Positions 21,891 through 32,507 are shown, counted from the first letter of the stretch. The stretch: 64,000 bases of DNA from Zasmidium citrigriseum (GCA_002786025.1 NHNW01000013.1:248001-312000); one strand, 5' to 3'. The notes: generated from the letters alone by a model not told the origin. Translations and numbers: made by a program.

Positions 21891-23130
21891 TCATGCCGCC
21901 TGGCCTTGCGCTTTGCCCTGCCAAAGCCCGTTGATCGCCTGCTGTTGTCTTCTCTGCTGCTCATCAATCTGCTCTTGCGTCTGACCCTTTGCATTGCCTC
22001 TGGGATCCATACTATCCACCTGCATTGGCTGCACCGCTGTGGGGCCAGATGCGTCCGTCATGTTGACGTCCTCATCTTTTGGCTTCACTCGGTCTGGGTT
22101 CAGCGACATGGCGCCATCCATCATGCCCATGCCACCCGCGCGAAGCTGGTTAATCGCACGCACAGTGTCAATGGCTTTGTGGAGTGTCCGCCGAGCGTTA
22201 AAGTTCTTCTTAACGGTTGGCAGAAGATCCTCGTCACCACGTCCGCTCTCTGGACCGGCGATCCATTCGTGAGTGAGGGCCTCATGGGCAGTCATACGCT
22301 TCGTTGGATCAATGGTAAGACATCTCTTAATGAATTGGCGTGCCGTAAGACTGACTCCCCGCCAGTATTCCAAGGGTGTAAAGCTGTAATCCGCAACCAA
22401 GATGGCCTGCATCTCTTCCAAATTGCTGTCCCTATCGAAGGGAGTATATCCGCAAAGAAGAAAGTATGTGATCACGCCGATGGCCCACACATCTACTGGC
22501 TTGCCATGACCACTCTTCTTGAAAATCTCAGGAGCCATGTAGCCTGGTGTACCGCAGGTCGTGGTCAGAACATGGAACTGCTCCTCATCCATGATACGTG
22601 AGAGACCGAAATCGGCGATCAAGAGGTCGGCGTTATCTTCTGGCGTTCGAAAGAGGAGGTTCTCGGGCTTCAGGTCGCGGTGCACGATACCATGATCGTG
22701 GAGATATGCCACAGCTGAAAGAGTGGCTCTGATAAGGTCGGCCGCATCAGACTCGTAGTATGATCCTTTTCGGCAAATACGATCGAACAGCTCGCCGCCC
22801 AGGGCGAGGTCAGTAACAAGATAGACTTCACATTGTCAGCCCTCTTCTTGAGCGGGAGATCAACCCTCACATACGATTGTTCATCGTCTCAAAGTAATCG
22901 ACCAGCGTAAGAATGTTCTGATGCCCCATTGACACTCTCTTCAGCACGGCAATCTCATTGCGGACCATGTGCTCTCTCCCGGCCATCAGCCGCTTGTTGA
23001 TGACCTTGGCCGCATAGTATCGGCCAGTATCGATGTGAACGCATTCCTTGACAACACTGTACGAGCCAGCTCCCAGTGTTTTGCCCGTCTTGTAGCGGCA
23101 CGGTTGGACCTGTGCTTGCGGTTGAGCCAT
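21891..23130 (-). CDS. Calcium/calmodulin-dependent protein kinase (CaMKI/CmkA type)
   Basis: Exon 1 is 23130-22875 and exon 2 is 22825-21891 (intron 49 nt, GTATGT...GAAG), 396 aa. The kinase domain is complete: glycine loop LGAGSYSVVKE, Lys42 in AAKVI, HRDLKPEN with catalytic Asp136, DFG at 157, CGTPGYMAPE and the DVWAIGV segment. The FDRICRKGSYYESDAADLI block is characteristic of fungal CaMK I. After the domain, a helical segment (KKNFNARRTLHKAIDTVRAINQLR) matches the autoinhibitory/calmodulin-binding region, followed by a Gln-rich tail. It is a cytosolic Ser/Thr kinase acting in calcium signalling. The upstream region may have been duplicated (see findings). Confidence 0.92.
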
Positions 23131-25327
23131 GGTGGGCTGACCAGGCCTGGCTCGCTATCGGTGATGGGCGTTGACTCGTTGGCGGGCGATTGTCACGGCA
23201 AAGATGTGCGAGACGGAGAGAGCGAGCGAGCGTGGTCGTGGGTGCAGATCAAAGGGCGAAGAGGATCACGACATGGGTCAGGCTGCCGGCTGTTTCAACG
23301 TCGCGGCTGACAGCGAGTGTGAGAAGAGAAGCAGCAGGTGAAAGTGGAAGTGGGGTCCTGCGCCCACGCGATTCGCCCGTGACAGTCGTATTTTTAGTCA
23401 GCCGCCCTTGCAACGTTCTGGCCTCTGGCTGTGGCCTCACTTGAGACTGTTGTCATTAGCGTTCTACTTCTCTTCTGTCATCGTCGACTGACTGTCATTC
23501 ATCTCTTCGCGCATGCTCACATCGTGCTCTTCCTCGACGTAACCAACCCTGACTTGCTGTTCCACCACCTCCGCCTCGTTCGAATACGCCAGACATTCGC
23601 AGAGCAAAAGAAGGATGGAACACTTGACTTGAAGCTCTAAAAGGGCTTATTACGCTGCCTGTCCTTCCGACAGACTTGAGCATCGAAATTTGCCATGGAT
23701 ATCTTCCGCTTCGGTCGGAACTTCAAGATTCGAGCTCATGCCGTCGTGCTGCCTTCCGACAACTCCTGACAGTGGAGGGGTGTCGGGCACGGGACGCTGC
23801 TAACACATCCTACCCTCGGTGTTCCGGTCAAACTGGCAGATCAGCTCTCTCCGCAAGAGCAAGCGACTCTAAGCTATTGAAGTGCTTGCTACACTCTTAC
23901 CATATATCGAGAAAGCTGGGGATTGCCATTGGCATCTTCCATTTTGACCGGGACACCGAGTGTAGGCAGAGGATTTTTCTTCGATATAGAGGGTAGTGGT
24001 CCCGACAATGCGAAGAAACGAGCCGAGGCCGCTCTGCTGCTATACGGCTTGGGTCTGTGGCGACGCTCCCTAGTAAGAAACGTAACGCTCGTTGGTAGAT
24101 CCGGAGAGTGAAGAGAGAAGCGATAGAGCGCGTGAAAGCGCATGTGTCGGATTCTGGGTCTTGCGCTCGTAGCACCATCTCTTGTCCATTCTGTCGCATG
24201 TAGATATCTCCTTGACCATCCGACGCAAAAGGACGTGGCATCTGCATCCGCTCGACTGCCCGGTACCTGACCACTGGAACAATGCTCAGCCCAGGACTGT
24301 GACTGAATCCGAACCGAGTCGTGCTCCTCTGCGACGTAGCCAACACTGCCTTACTCTTGTCTCCCTACCATATTTCATTTCTGTCTCCACTTGTAAAGTA
24401 CCTTCCTATCATCCACCGCTTAGTTGTATCTTTACTTATAAAGTATGCTCCCATCACTTCATCCTTCATTTCTGTCTTTACTTTAGGGTTATGTTCCTAT
24501 GACCTACTCCTTCAGTTGTATATTCACTTTCAGGGCTCGCTTCCTATTACTAGCTCCTTCAGTTCTGTCTTGACTTCAAGGCCATCTTCCCATCACTCGC
24601 TCGTTTAGTTCTGCTCAAGTCTAAGGCTATGCCTGTAGAGTGGAAGAACCATAGTAATCTCCCTCCTCAGCTCTAAGCTCACAGGTCTGAATATATGATC
24701 TGTCCTTAGCGATTGAGTTGAGCATTGTAATTCGCTGCGGAAATTTTGGCTGGAACTTTAAGGGCATGGTTTGTGATTCTCTCCTATGATGTCCAACAGT
24801 CAAGTTTTTCAGCTTAAAGTATTCCTTCTTCAGCGAAGTCTTCCTTTCAAACGTGTCGAGCAAGAAAGGATGCTATGCTGTTATACAGCTTGATCTTGGT
24901 GGTGACACTTTCAAGCAAACAGTCGTCTCATGGCAGATCTGTGTATAGAAGAGACGAGCCACAGAGCAAGTGAAAGTGGGGTTCTGTCATGCGCCCGTTG
25001 CATTAGTCAGCTCTCGTGTATTCTTTTACTCCTTGGCTGGCCGAAACAAACCTCTCCGTGGCTTGTTCATCCGCCCAAGTACCTGTATCCGACCATTGTT
25101 GCATTCCCGGCTCAGGAAAGCTGAACTTCGAACTGAGCCCTCACGGCATCTACTCCATGTCCATACTCCTCTCCTCTTCGACATACCCTCCAAACATGAC
25201 TTTCCTTCTTTCACGTTCTCTCCCTCCTTGAAAGCACTGCCGGAAAGGCCGCGCATTTCAGCCTTGCTACGAAACAATCAGCAATGCAACCCAAATTGTC
25301 TCGTTCTGGTGCGTGAGTGTCTTACCT
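23131..25327. other. Gene-poor stretch with degenerate repeats
   Basis: This is the upstream region of the kinase gene and 3' flank of the gene at 25328. It contains a 46-48 bp degenerate tandem repeat (24373-24635) and three diverged copies of a segment spaced about 0.8 kb apart. ORFs here are short and unconvincing. Confidence 0.6.
24373..24635. repeat. Degenerate 46-48 bp minisatellite, about 5.7 copies
   Basis: Successive units begin with TTTCATTTCTGTC, TAGTTGTATCTTTAC, TCATTTCTGTCTTTAC, TCAGTTGTATATTCAC, TCAGTTCTGTCTTGAC and TTTAGTTCTGCTCAAG. Each then runs through a CTTCC(C)AT or similar core to CCT or CGCT. Divergence between units is considerable, so the array is old. Confidence 0.7.
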
Positions 25328-25933
25328 CTACTGTGGTTCGAGACCACCTCGGAGGCTATGACTGCCTTCAGACTTGGATGGCTTCCGACGTATTGGGAGA
25401 GTCTTGGCTGACCCATCTGCAGACGGAGACTCCTTCGAATCGTTCGCACCGTCCATTGCAGGTGCTGAATACGGTGACATGTCTGCAGCCGCCGACACTT
25501 CAACATTGTCCACGTCTTCCTCATCCGAATCGACCGACACGATGTCCCCAATCTTCCCCTCTTCTTCATCAAACTGGGCTCGCTCCCAAGCCGCACGCTC
25601 TTCTATCTCAGCGATTCGCTGCTGTTCGGCCACGTCCTTCAACATCGCTAACTTCCGATCGAGCTTTTCGATATCGGGTACCTCGCGCTCCCAGCGAACA
25701 TACCGCCAGTGACCAAGTTCGCTTTTGGCCTGTAGGTAGCAATCGAGCATCTTTCTGGGGTTGGCGAAAGTGTTGGCCATGAGGATGAGGAGTTGTATGC
25801 GATGGAAGCGGCTTAGAGTTTCGTCCTCCTCGAGGAGTCTGGTGGCCTCCTCGACGAAGCGGTCGAGGTCCTCGTTGTCGTAGAGCTGGTAGACATCGCT
25901 CACTCGCGAGAGTTCATCCTCCAGGTGCGACAT
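25328..25933 (-). CDS. Uncharacterised small acidic protein, paralog of the gene at 54690
   Basis: A single exon gives 201 aa from ATG 25933 (MSHLEDELSRVSDVY). The frame stays open further upstream, but that extension is Arg/Leu rich and looks non-coding. Residues 12-75 form a helical block with the pattern LYDNEDLDRFVEEA, QLLILMANTF, then a Tyr-x2-Ala-x-Ser-Glu segment ending in Trp. The same pattern is found in the product of the minus-strand gene at 54690-55403. A charged coiled-coil follows (IEERAAWERAQFDEEEGK), then an acidic and Ser-rich tail. It looks like a short TPR-like helical module. I know of no assigned function. Confidence 0.65.
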   Translation of the reverse strand: MSHLEDELSRVSDVYQLYDNEDLDRFVEEATRLLEEDETLSRFHRIQLLILMANTFANPRKMLDCYLQAKSELGHWRYVRWEREVPDIEKLDRKLAMLKDVAEQQRIAEIEERAAWERAQFDEEEGKIGDIVSVDSDEEDVDNVEVSAAADMSPYSAPAMDGANDSKESPSADGSAKTLPIRRKPSKSEGSHSLRGGLEPQ

Positions 25934-26508
25934 GTTGTCGTCAAATGCGATAGAGTGTCTGAGATGATCGGATGCGGTCGTTAAGTTTCGCCCAAGGCAA
26001 TGGATGTCGGGGCGGAAGGTGCGAAATGGTGCAGAACAGATTTGGGTTCGTAGGGCAAGCGCGAGACGGGATTCGGGTGCTCCACGACACCATCCAAGAC
26101 GACCGGCGAGAGAATTCAGGCGTGTCCGACTGTGCAGATAAAAAGCGACCAAAAAGACCCTACCCAGGGCAGAGGCAGCGGCCGCTGTCCAGAGAAACGT
26201 CGCGGAAGGCGTGGTGATGGTCGTCACGAAAAAAGTGACGAACAAGACAGTTTCAAGACGAGGTCGTGGAAGATGAGGCTGTCCGTAAGGCCGTCCCGGC
26301 ACATGGAAGAAAAGAGACCATTGACATCTCCTCGTCGACCCCGCGACTTTGTCATGCCATTGACTTCGAGCCCGGTTGCCTTTTGACGACGAATGAAGGG
26401 CCGGTTTGACAGAAGCGACGAAGCAGGCACGCTCCCAAGCATCGCCAAATCAATCCTCTGGCCTCCAAGTAGGTCGTGCCGTCGCTCTAGCATCACTACC
26501 GTCTGTAG
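25934..26508. other. Upstream region of the small acidic protein gene
   Basis: The minus-strand frame is open across much of this stretch, but it encodes no recognisable sequence and is treated as 5' untranslated or promoter DNA. No RNA gene was found. Confidence 0.45.
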
Positions 26509-26735
26509 GCGTTGCGCACTTCTCCCGCTTGCCCAGTCGCCTTCGAACTTCAACGTGAGTACCAACGAAGCGGGAGATTCCAACAACGCCTACTATCCCG
26601 GCGCCTTGTGCGCGTTGCGCATTTCTCCTGCTTGCCCAGTCGCCGCTCAGACTGCATCGCGAGTGCCAACGAAGCGGGAGATCCCAGCAACGCCCTGTAT
26701 TGCCTGCCCGTTTTGTGCGTTGCGCGTCTCTCCCG
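26509..26735. repeat. 103-105 bp tandem repeat, 2+ copies
   Basis: Units start with GCGTTGCGC at 26509, 26612 and 26717, followed by a (T/C)TCTCC(C/T)G(C/T)(C/T)TGCCCA core. The first two units also share CCAACGAAGCGGGAGAT about 60 bases further on; the third is truncated. Spacing is 103 then 105 bases. Confidence 0.8.
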
Positions 26736-27026
26736 TCTGCCCAAGAGCCCCTGTGGAAGCCCACCTGCAAGTCCGCCTCACGATCCGTCACCGAGCCCAA
26801 GCGATTCCGCTATCCCTCAGAGCATTGACGACAATGCAAGCACCGCCTATGGCCTTCAGCCACGAGACCTGCCACCAGAAAATGCTGCCGCCCGTGGAAT
26901 GCAGCTGTTTCGACAAGCGCTTCCCGACGTCGAATTCAGGCCCGAAGGCGTCCATCAGCTCACTGCGCCTACTGGTCTCCTCAAGCACATTGAGGAATTT
27001 CCCATAGGCGCCACTAGCTACTCTGC

Positions 27027-28894
27027 ATGAACGAGCTGCAAGTGGATACAGTCATCGTGGGTGGTCAGGTCAAGCGGAAACAAGATATCTTGCCAAAGAA
27101 TCCCATCACGGGAAAGCAGAAAAAGATCAATTTGCCGCCGTCAATTACAGGTGGCACTCCTATCAAGGCGTGGAGGATGAAAGCTCGGTGGGAGCGTGAA
27201 GATGAGCCGGCACAAGAGATCCAATACTTCTTTCAACCCGGTGGAATTGCGAAGGCAGATCGAGCTGCAGTAACCCTCGCCATATGCCCCAATCGCCCAG
27301 CAGCCGAACGACTTGGTCGTCTTATGGTCGTCTACACAAATCGATTACCGGTCGATTTCGATGCGAGCGAGTGGCCGTCAATCAATGGCAAGGGTTATTT
27401 CAAGACACGGCTGTTCGTAGAAATAGCTGCCCTTCATTCCTATGACCAGCACCTGGATTTGAACGCGAAACTTGGCACCGGGTCTCTGGGCGATGGCACC
27501 CAAGGCATATACAGTGCGCTCAGGCATTTGGGCAGCACGGTTGTACGCGGTCAATGCCGCACAGAGCATGCAAGCATGCTTGCCTGTTGTCTCCAGCTAG
27601 ATCTTGACACCAACGAGGTGCATAGAGCAGTTCACTGCCTCATCACACAGAAGTGCACCTGCTCGGCTGTGCCGCCAATTCCACCCGCTTACCACACATT
27701 CTTGGGCTTCACGAAGAAGAGTAAGACCGACAAGGAACAAAAAGCGATACAGCTTCATCTGCAATCGCTGCTCTTTGGAAAAATCGGCACATTAGATCAG
27801 ACCGAGGTGCTCTGGAACGACGAACATCACAAACTCGTTGCTGGTTTTACATCCCAGAGGTCTTTGGGGAGCTGGGGTGTATTCAACAACATGCCGTTGT
27901 TCCGCAAGAGCAATGTCCATTCCCAACCAGTGTGGCTTCAGCTCTACCGAGCAAGGCTCGATCCACCGTCTTCAAAGGTGTCTGGGAGGAAGGGACGAGC
28001 TGTGGGACGTACTTCATCACAGCGTTGTCGAGTCGTATTTTTTATTCGTACATTCGGCAAGCCTTTATCGACAGTCTTGCGAACGGCGACAGTTTGCTGA
28101 GAGCTATTGCTCAAGGTCACATGGCCGCATTTGGAGTTGACATGGGGCGCATCTCGTCAGTCGATGTCGTGGCAGCCGCCCTGACCACAGAAGAAGTGCC
28201 TACTGATGGCAATTCCCGGATTGTGGCCTGTATGCATTGCCATCATACCACCCTTGGCGACGACGTCGTGTTTGACAACGTCGGCCGGAGGCTATGTACG
28301 AAATGCATTCACATGTCACCTTTGGGGAGAGACCCGTCATTTGACAGGGAGAACACACCGACTATTGCACGCCGCGTTCAGGTACTCGCCCGGCACATGG
28401 CCAGACACGACAACTGCGCAGCAGGCGGCGAATACGAGGTCAACCTCGCACCCATCATGAAGGCGCTCGAAAAGCAAATTATCGATGACACGCAGTGGAT
28501 ATCCAGCTCAAGCGACGTTATCAAGTGCTCAGAGACCGCGAGCTGGGAGTTTGGTCAGGATTTTTCCCGTCCGAATGCCTTTCGCGGCCGCGCCAACGCA
28601 TTTGAACACAAGTATCAAGTCAGTCCGGGTAAACTAATGCCGGTGATCGTCGTGGGCGATACAAATACGGGAGTGAAGCTACGGGTAAGCGTACAAGTGA
28701 GCATACGAGTGAGCCGACAAGTGAGCTATATAAATACGGGAGTAAAGCTACAAGTAAGCCTACAAGTGAGCCTAGGAGTAAGTCTAGGAGTAAGCCAGCA
28801 AGTGAGCCAGCGAGTGAGCCTACGAGTGAGCGTACGAGTGAGCCTCCAAGTGAGCCTACAAGTAAGTACACAAGTAAGCCTACAAGTAAGCTGA
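27027..28894 (+). pseudogene. Unrecognised gene split over two reading frames
   Basis: The frame starting at ATG 27027 runs with good coding character to about 27930 (VKRKQDILPKNPITGKQKK, then a mixed alpha/beta-looking sequence). Coding character then moves to the frame open from 27932 to 28894 (KGVWEEGTSCGTYFITA and onward). No intron of normal size joins them; a one-base slip at GTGTGG (27930-27935) would. The second frame contains a CxxC...CxxC pair (CMHCHH and RRLCTKC, about 25 residues apart), suggesting a zinc-binding knuckle. It ends in a tandem VSLQ repeat encoded by the minisatellite. The stop of an upstream ORF (26512-27030) overlaps this ATG as ATGA. I do not recognise the family. 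It may be a decayed gene, or a real gene with an unresolved splice or sequencing error. Confidence 0.4.
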
Positions 28895-28980
28895 CAAGTA
28901 AGCTGACAAGTGAGCTTACAAGTGAGCTAGCAAGTAATCTAGCAAGTGAGCTAGCAAGTGAACCAGCAAGTAAGCTAGAG
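28661..28980. repeat. 12-bp minisatellite, about 26 units
   Basis: The unit is close to AGTGAGCCTACA or AGTAAGCCTACA, with variants CCAGCA, CTAGCA and CTGACA in its second half. A longer sub-repeat (ACAAATACGGGAGTGAAGCT, near 28661; TAAATACGGGAGTAAAGCT, near 28731) occurs twice at the left end. The left two thirds are translated as VSLQ-like repeats in the frame of the preceding ORF. Confidence 0.9.
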
Positions 28981-30130
28981 GCTATAAGCAAAGGTGCAGA
29001 GTGTCGAACGTGCTCGAGAACTGGAAAGCATGGCTCGACTGGCATCTATGGCGTGCTGAAGAGAACCTTGATATATTGTGTTTCACCGTCTGCAGTAAGT
29101 TTGTCAAGACAGTGCCCTGCTCGTATCGTGGAGATTTAATGATGGGCATCGAGTCTCGATCCTATTGCCATAACTTCATGTAGCTTTCGTGGCGATGGAT
29201 GCTATGGATCTGTCGCCTTTCTTGGAGAAAGGCCAAGTCCAGTCTTGCCCTCTGCGCGTCGTTGGCACGGGCCTTTCTGTGATTTGCGTCCATTCTGGCC
29301 AAAGAGTATTGCAATCCTGCGTGAGGCTTGAGACCGGCTTCTGGAAGCTTTCTACAGAGTACTTCTTAACAGACTAGGCCACAAGGCGGGCCGGCCGATA
29401 GCTATACTACGTCTCGACGGTGAGTTCTCAGATTGCTATACGGCCCTCGAGTTGACGGTCGAGGCATCGATGCCATAAACATTGATGGCGTCGTGGAGAA
29501 GGATGGTCTTCGAGACGTTGTTCAACGGCCGTGGGCGACTATGCGTGGCCTCAGACGGCGGCGACTGGGCGCCAAAGCTTCCTGCCAGCATCAAGTTGTA
29601 TCCTTCGTTCGTGTCGTCTGTAGAGGTGTTGAGACCATTGGCTGAACCAGTGGTGGCTTTGTGTGAGGTGCTGGCATTGAGACTCGGCGGTCAACAAACC
29701 AAACTTGCGAGCGCCTGGACTCGATCCGATCTTTCGTGACTTCATGGCGTTATACATCGATCAAGGGAATTGAATTGATCGATGAGTAGCATGTTTCGAT
29801 GCTGAGAAAGTTGTGGTATTGTCGTTGGCTTCGTTGTTGTGCTCGGCTTTGCGCCCCACCGAAATTTGGAATTTGGCCCCCAACTTGCCAACCCCATTCC
29901 TCCACCAAAACACAAGATATTGAACCGCTAATGCTATCGTTCGATGCTCCAGATCACGCTCTTCAAATTGAGAATGTCCAATATGCAAAAAGAAAGCCGA
30001 GTCCGCTCATGGACTGGTCAGGCTGCGGCCGGGCTGAAAACTCATTTTTGACCTCCCACAACGTTCCCAGCAACCCAGAACGTTCCAACTGATATAAAAC
30101 CAAAAGGAACAACGCAGTAGCAAAAGAAGA
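28981..30130. other. Gene-poor stretch, nothing supported
   Basis: ORFs of 60-97 codons are scattered on both strands without motifs. GGGCCGGCC occurs near 29388. No mobile element termini were noticed. Confidence 0.5.
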
Positions 30131-30263
30131 AGCTCCCCAGCCGGTTCGAACGACTGACCTTAGGATAGTTACAGAGTTAAAGCGTCAAGATATCGACCTT
30201 TCAATCGAAACCCTTGCTTCAAATGCACTGCAATCCCACGCTCTACCACTGAGCTAGAGGAGC
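30131..30263 (-). tRNA. tRNA-Cys (GCA) with a 61-nt intron
   Basis: Read on the minus strand, the acceptor GCTCCTC pairs with GGGGAGC and the discriminator is T. The D arm is GCTC-AGTGGTA-GAGC. The anticodon stem TGGGA pairs with TCCTA, and the loop begins TTGCAG with anticodon GCA. The T arm is AGTCG-TTCGAAC-CGGCT. Removing 61 bases after the base 3' of the anticodon leaves a normal 72-nt tRNA. U73 is the cysteine identity base, which supports the assignment. Confidence 0.88.
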
Positions 30264-31510
30264 ACGTATTTGTAGCTGCTGTGATTGGCTGGGAACGACA
30301 TATTAAACCTATAGAAGCAAAATTGAGCTTATCCGAGCGTTGCCGGCTGACTCACTTGGTATGAATTTCCGAGGTCTTGGCTGATGTTCCCAGGCCCCGA
30401 GTGAGTCCCAGAGGCCTCAGACATCCAGTCTATCGATGGCGTAAAGCTTTTGCTTGAAATGCTTCTGAAAAAGTGATAGGAAATGAAAGATATACGACCG
30501 GGATGCCCTGCAGCTGAAAGCAGCTATACAGCGATACAGCGGTGATAGGACAGGATCACAACGAAATCTAAGCAGTCAGCATCAAAGAGACGCTACGCAA
30601 CTGTAAGTAGATGCATCGAAACAATGCAGAAAGAAGTGGTGGCGGAAGAAATGTCGATTGATATGGTACAGCTGAACGCCAAGACTTTAGCGCGGTTTGG
30701 CCTATCCCGCCACCCCCTGAGACCGACCATCCAAACTCTCCCGAAAGTTTAGCGAAAGGACTGTATGGCTTGAGAAGAAGCCTTTGACAAACGAAAGTTC
30801 AACATCAGATCAAAGAACAAAGGATGTGATCGTAGGAATTGCCCCTGAACCCCTGAGCTCGCCTCACAGGACGCCATATCGAACAGAGCAACTCTGGTTC
30901 CGTAATTATTGACCACGATGCAGAAGACTGGTCGAGTCAAAAAGACCGAACGATCTTTCGTAGACACGGTAATGCCAACTAACCGGCCTTGAGCACCTCA
31001 GAGCCAAAGGAACGGTATCACAGGAGTTGACGAAACAAATGCTCAAATCCAACTGAGATACCGAGAAGTCACAATCAACTATTGAATCCAGATATGAAAA
31101 GAACCGCCTCTCAGTCCAAGCAATGCAAAAAGCCTTCCGTTCTGAACCATTCCAACATGTCTTCCAGCGCCAATGCGACCGCTTGGCAAGCTCCATCGAC
31201 CATGCAATAGTATTCGCGAAAACCATACCAAAACTTATCCGCAGCTCCGTCTCCCACGATAAATACAATGAGATCCTTCAACCCTCCAAGACAGACTGTT
31301 TCTAGCAAGCCTCAAGCGAGTTCGATATCAAGACAGCAGCCTGGCAATGCACTCGATGATTTCCTCCACCATCGTCATATTCTTCCTGTAACCTGTCAGT
31401 CCGCAATCCATGACGAACTCAAAAGAATATACTTACAAGTGGCAACATTCATTTCGCAGCCTCACAGCCTCGTCAGAAGCGCTCCTTCCTTATGTGCGTC
31501 TCGCAACTTC
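30264..31510. other. Gene-poor stretch, nothing supported
   Basis: Upstream flank of tRNA-Cys and 3' flank of the small gene at 31511. Only short overlapping ORFs without motifs are present. Confidence 0.5.
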
Positions 31511-31930
31511 CTATCCGTAGAGCGGCATGCCTTGAACAGCCTGATACCCATTTCCAGGAACGGGCTGCAGCAAATAACTCATCGCATCAGCAGGATCCCC
31601 CTCTTCAATCTCCATCGGATCGCCCCGTGCGAACGCACTAAGCATCTTGAATATTCCCTGCAGGAGAGTGCTGCTGCAGTCGTGCGGATCACGAGGCAAG
31701 CCCTCCATCCCCGCACGTATCTCAAGGGGAATACAGAGATGGTAGCCGTGGTTTGTGCCAGTGATGCTTTGGATGCTATCGATGAGCTCCTGTCTAGTGA
31801 CTCGGGAATGTGGTCGTAGTTCGATCCAGCGCTTGTGCACGAAGTTGCGTGCTTTTCCGTCGAAGTGGGCTTTCCAGGTTGCGTGGGAGATGGTCCACTG
31901 TGAGACTTCGCTGCGCCAGACTTCGCACAT
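31511..31930 (-). CDS. Hypothetical small protein
   Basis: The ORF from ATG 31930 (MCEVWRSEVSQWTISHATWK) gives 139 aa. It reads as an ordinary soluble protein with mixed charged and hydrophobic residues and an acidic segment (GDPMEIEEGDPADAMSYLL). The frame stays open 60 codons upstream, but that part is Ser/Thr/Pro rich and less protein-like. No domain or paralog was recognised. The opposite strand is also open, which weakens the call. It could be the last exon of a longer gene. Confidence 0.4.
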   Translation of the reverse strand: MCEVWRSEVSQWTISHATWKAHFDGKARNFVHKRWIELRPHSRVTRQELIDSIQSITGTNHGYHLCIPLEIRAGMEGLPRDPHDCSSTLLQGIFKMLSAFARGDPMEIEEGDPADAMSYLLQPVPGNGYQAVQGMPLYG

Positions 31931-32507
31931 TGTTGGCTGGCTTGTTGGGCTTGCTGGTGGCTCGATGATTTGGTGGAGAGATGTTGATGTTGATGTGGTA
32001 TGTGATATCGCGGTTGTTCGTTGACTGAGTGGAGAGATATCGATGAAATTGGACACAAGCAAGAGCTGCACTCTCAATGTTTGGTTGTCCGATGGGTCGA
32101 CTTGATTCAAGGAAGAGCGAGGAGCTCAATATTTGACCATTCCGAAGCCTCGGAAAATGAGGGCTGAGACATGCCTGTGGCGATCCAACTCCTGATCTTG
32201 ACCAAAGACATGCAGCTGGAGCACTGCATGGACGAGCAAGCATCCACGCATGTACTGGCGAGACTTCGCAAAAGGAAAAGACATCTCCCAATGAGGGCTG
32301 AGACTATCCACGCAGCCATTGATCCAGGCGTATCGAGGCGGTGGTTCGGCCCTGAAGAATTCCACGCAGAGTTGGGTGTGAAAGCGACCAAGAACAGCAA
32401 ATGAATAGAGCGAGCTCGGAGGGGGCCTAATGTGTAGTGCGTATCATGGAATCAACAAAGACCTGTACGGTTGTCTAGCTAAGCAGTACGTCCATTGACG
32501 TCGTTCG
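31931..32507. other. Intergenic stretch
   Basis: 5' flank of the small hypothetical gene and 3' flank of the wall protein gene. No further feature is supported. Confidence 0.5.

Noticed and set aside
26509..26735. Terminal repeats of a transposon
   Set aside because: Copies are adjacent and in direct orientation with no transposase or target-site duplication nearby, so a local tandem repeat is the simpler reading.
28661..28980. CRISPR-like array
   Set aside because: Units are contiguous 12-mers without spacers, and this is a eukaryotic nuclear sequence.
28620..29045. Minus-strand Leu/Ser/Ala-rich ORF resembling a membrane repeat protein
   Set aside because: It is the antisense reading of the 12-bp minisatellite; the hydrophobic repeat is a by-product of the DNA repeat.
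31268..31819. 183-codon plus-strand ORF
   Set aside because: Overlaps the more protein-like minus-strand ORF at 31511-31930 and has no recognised feature.
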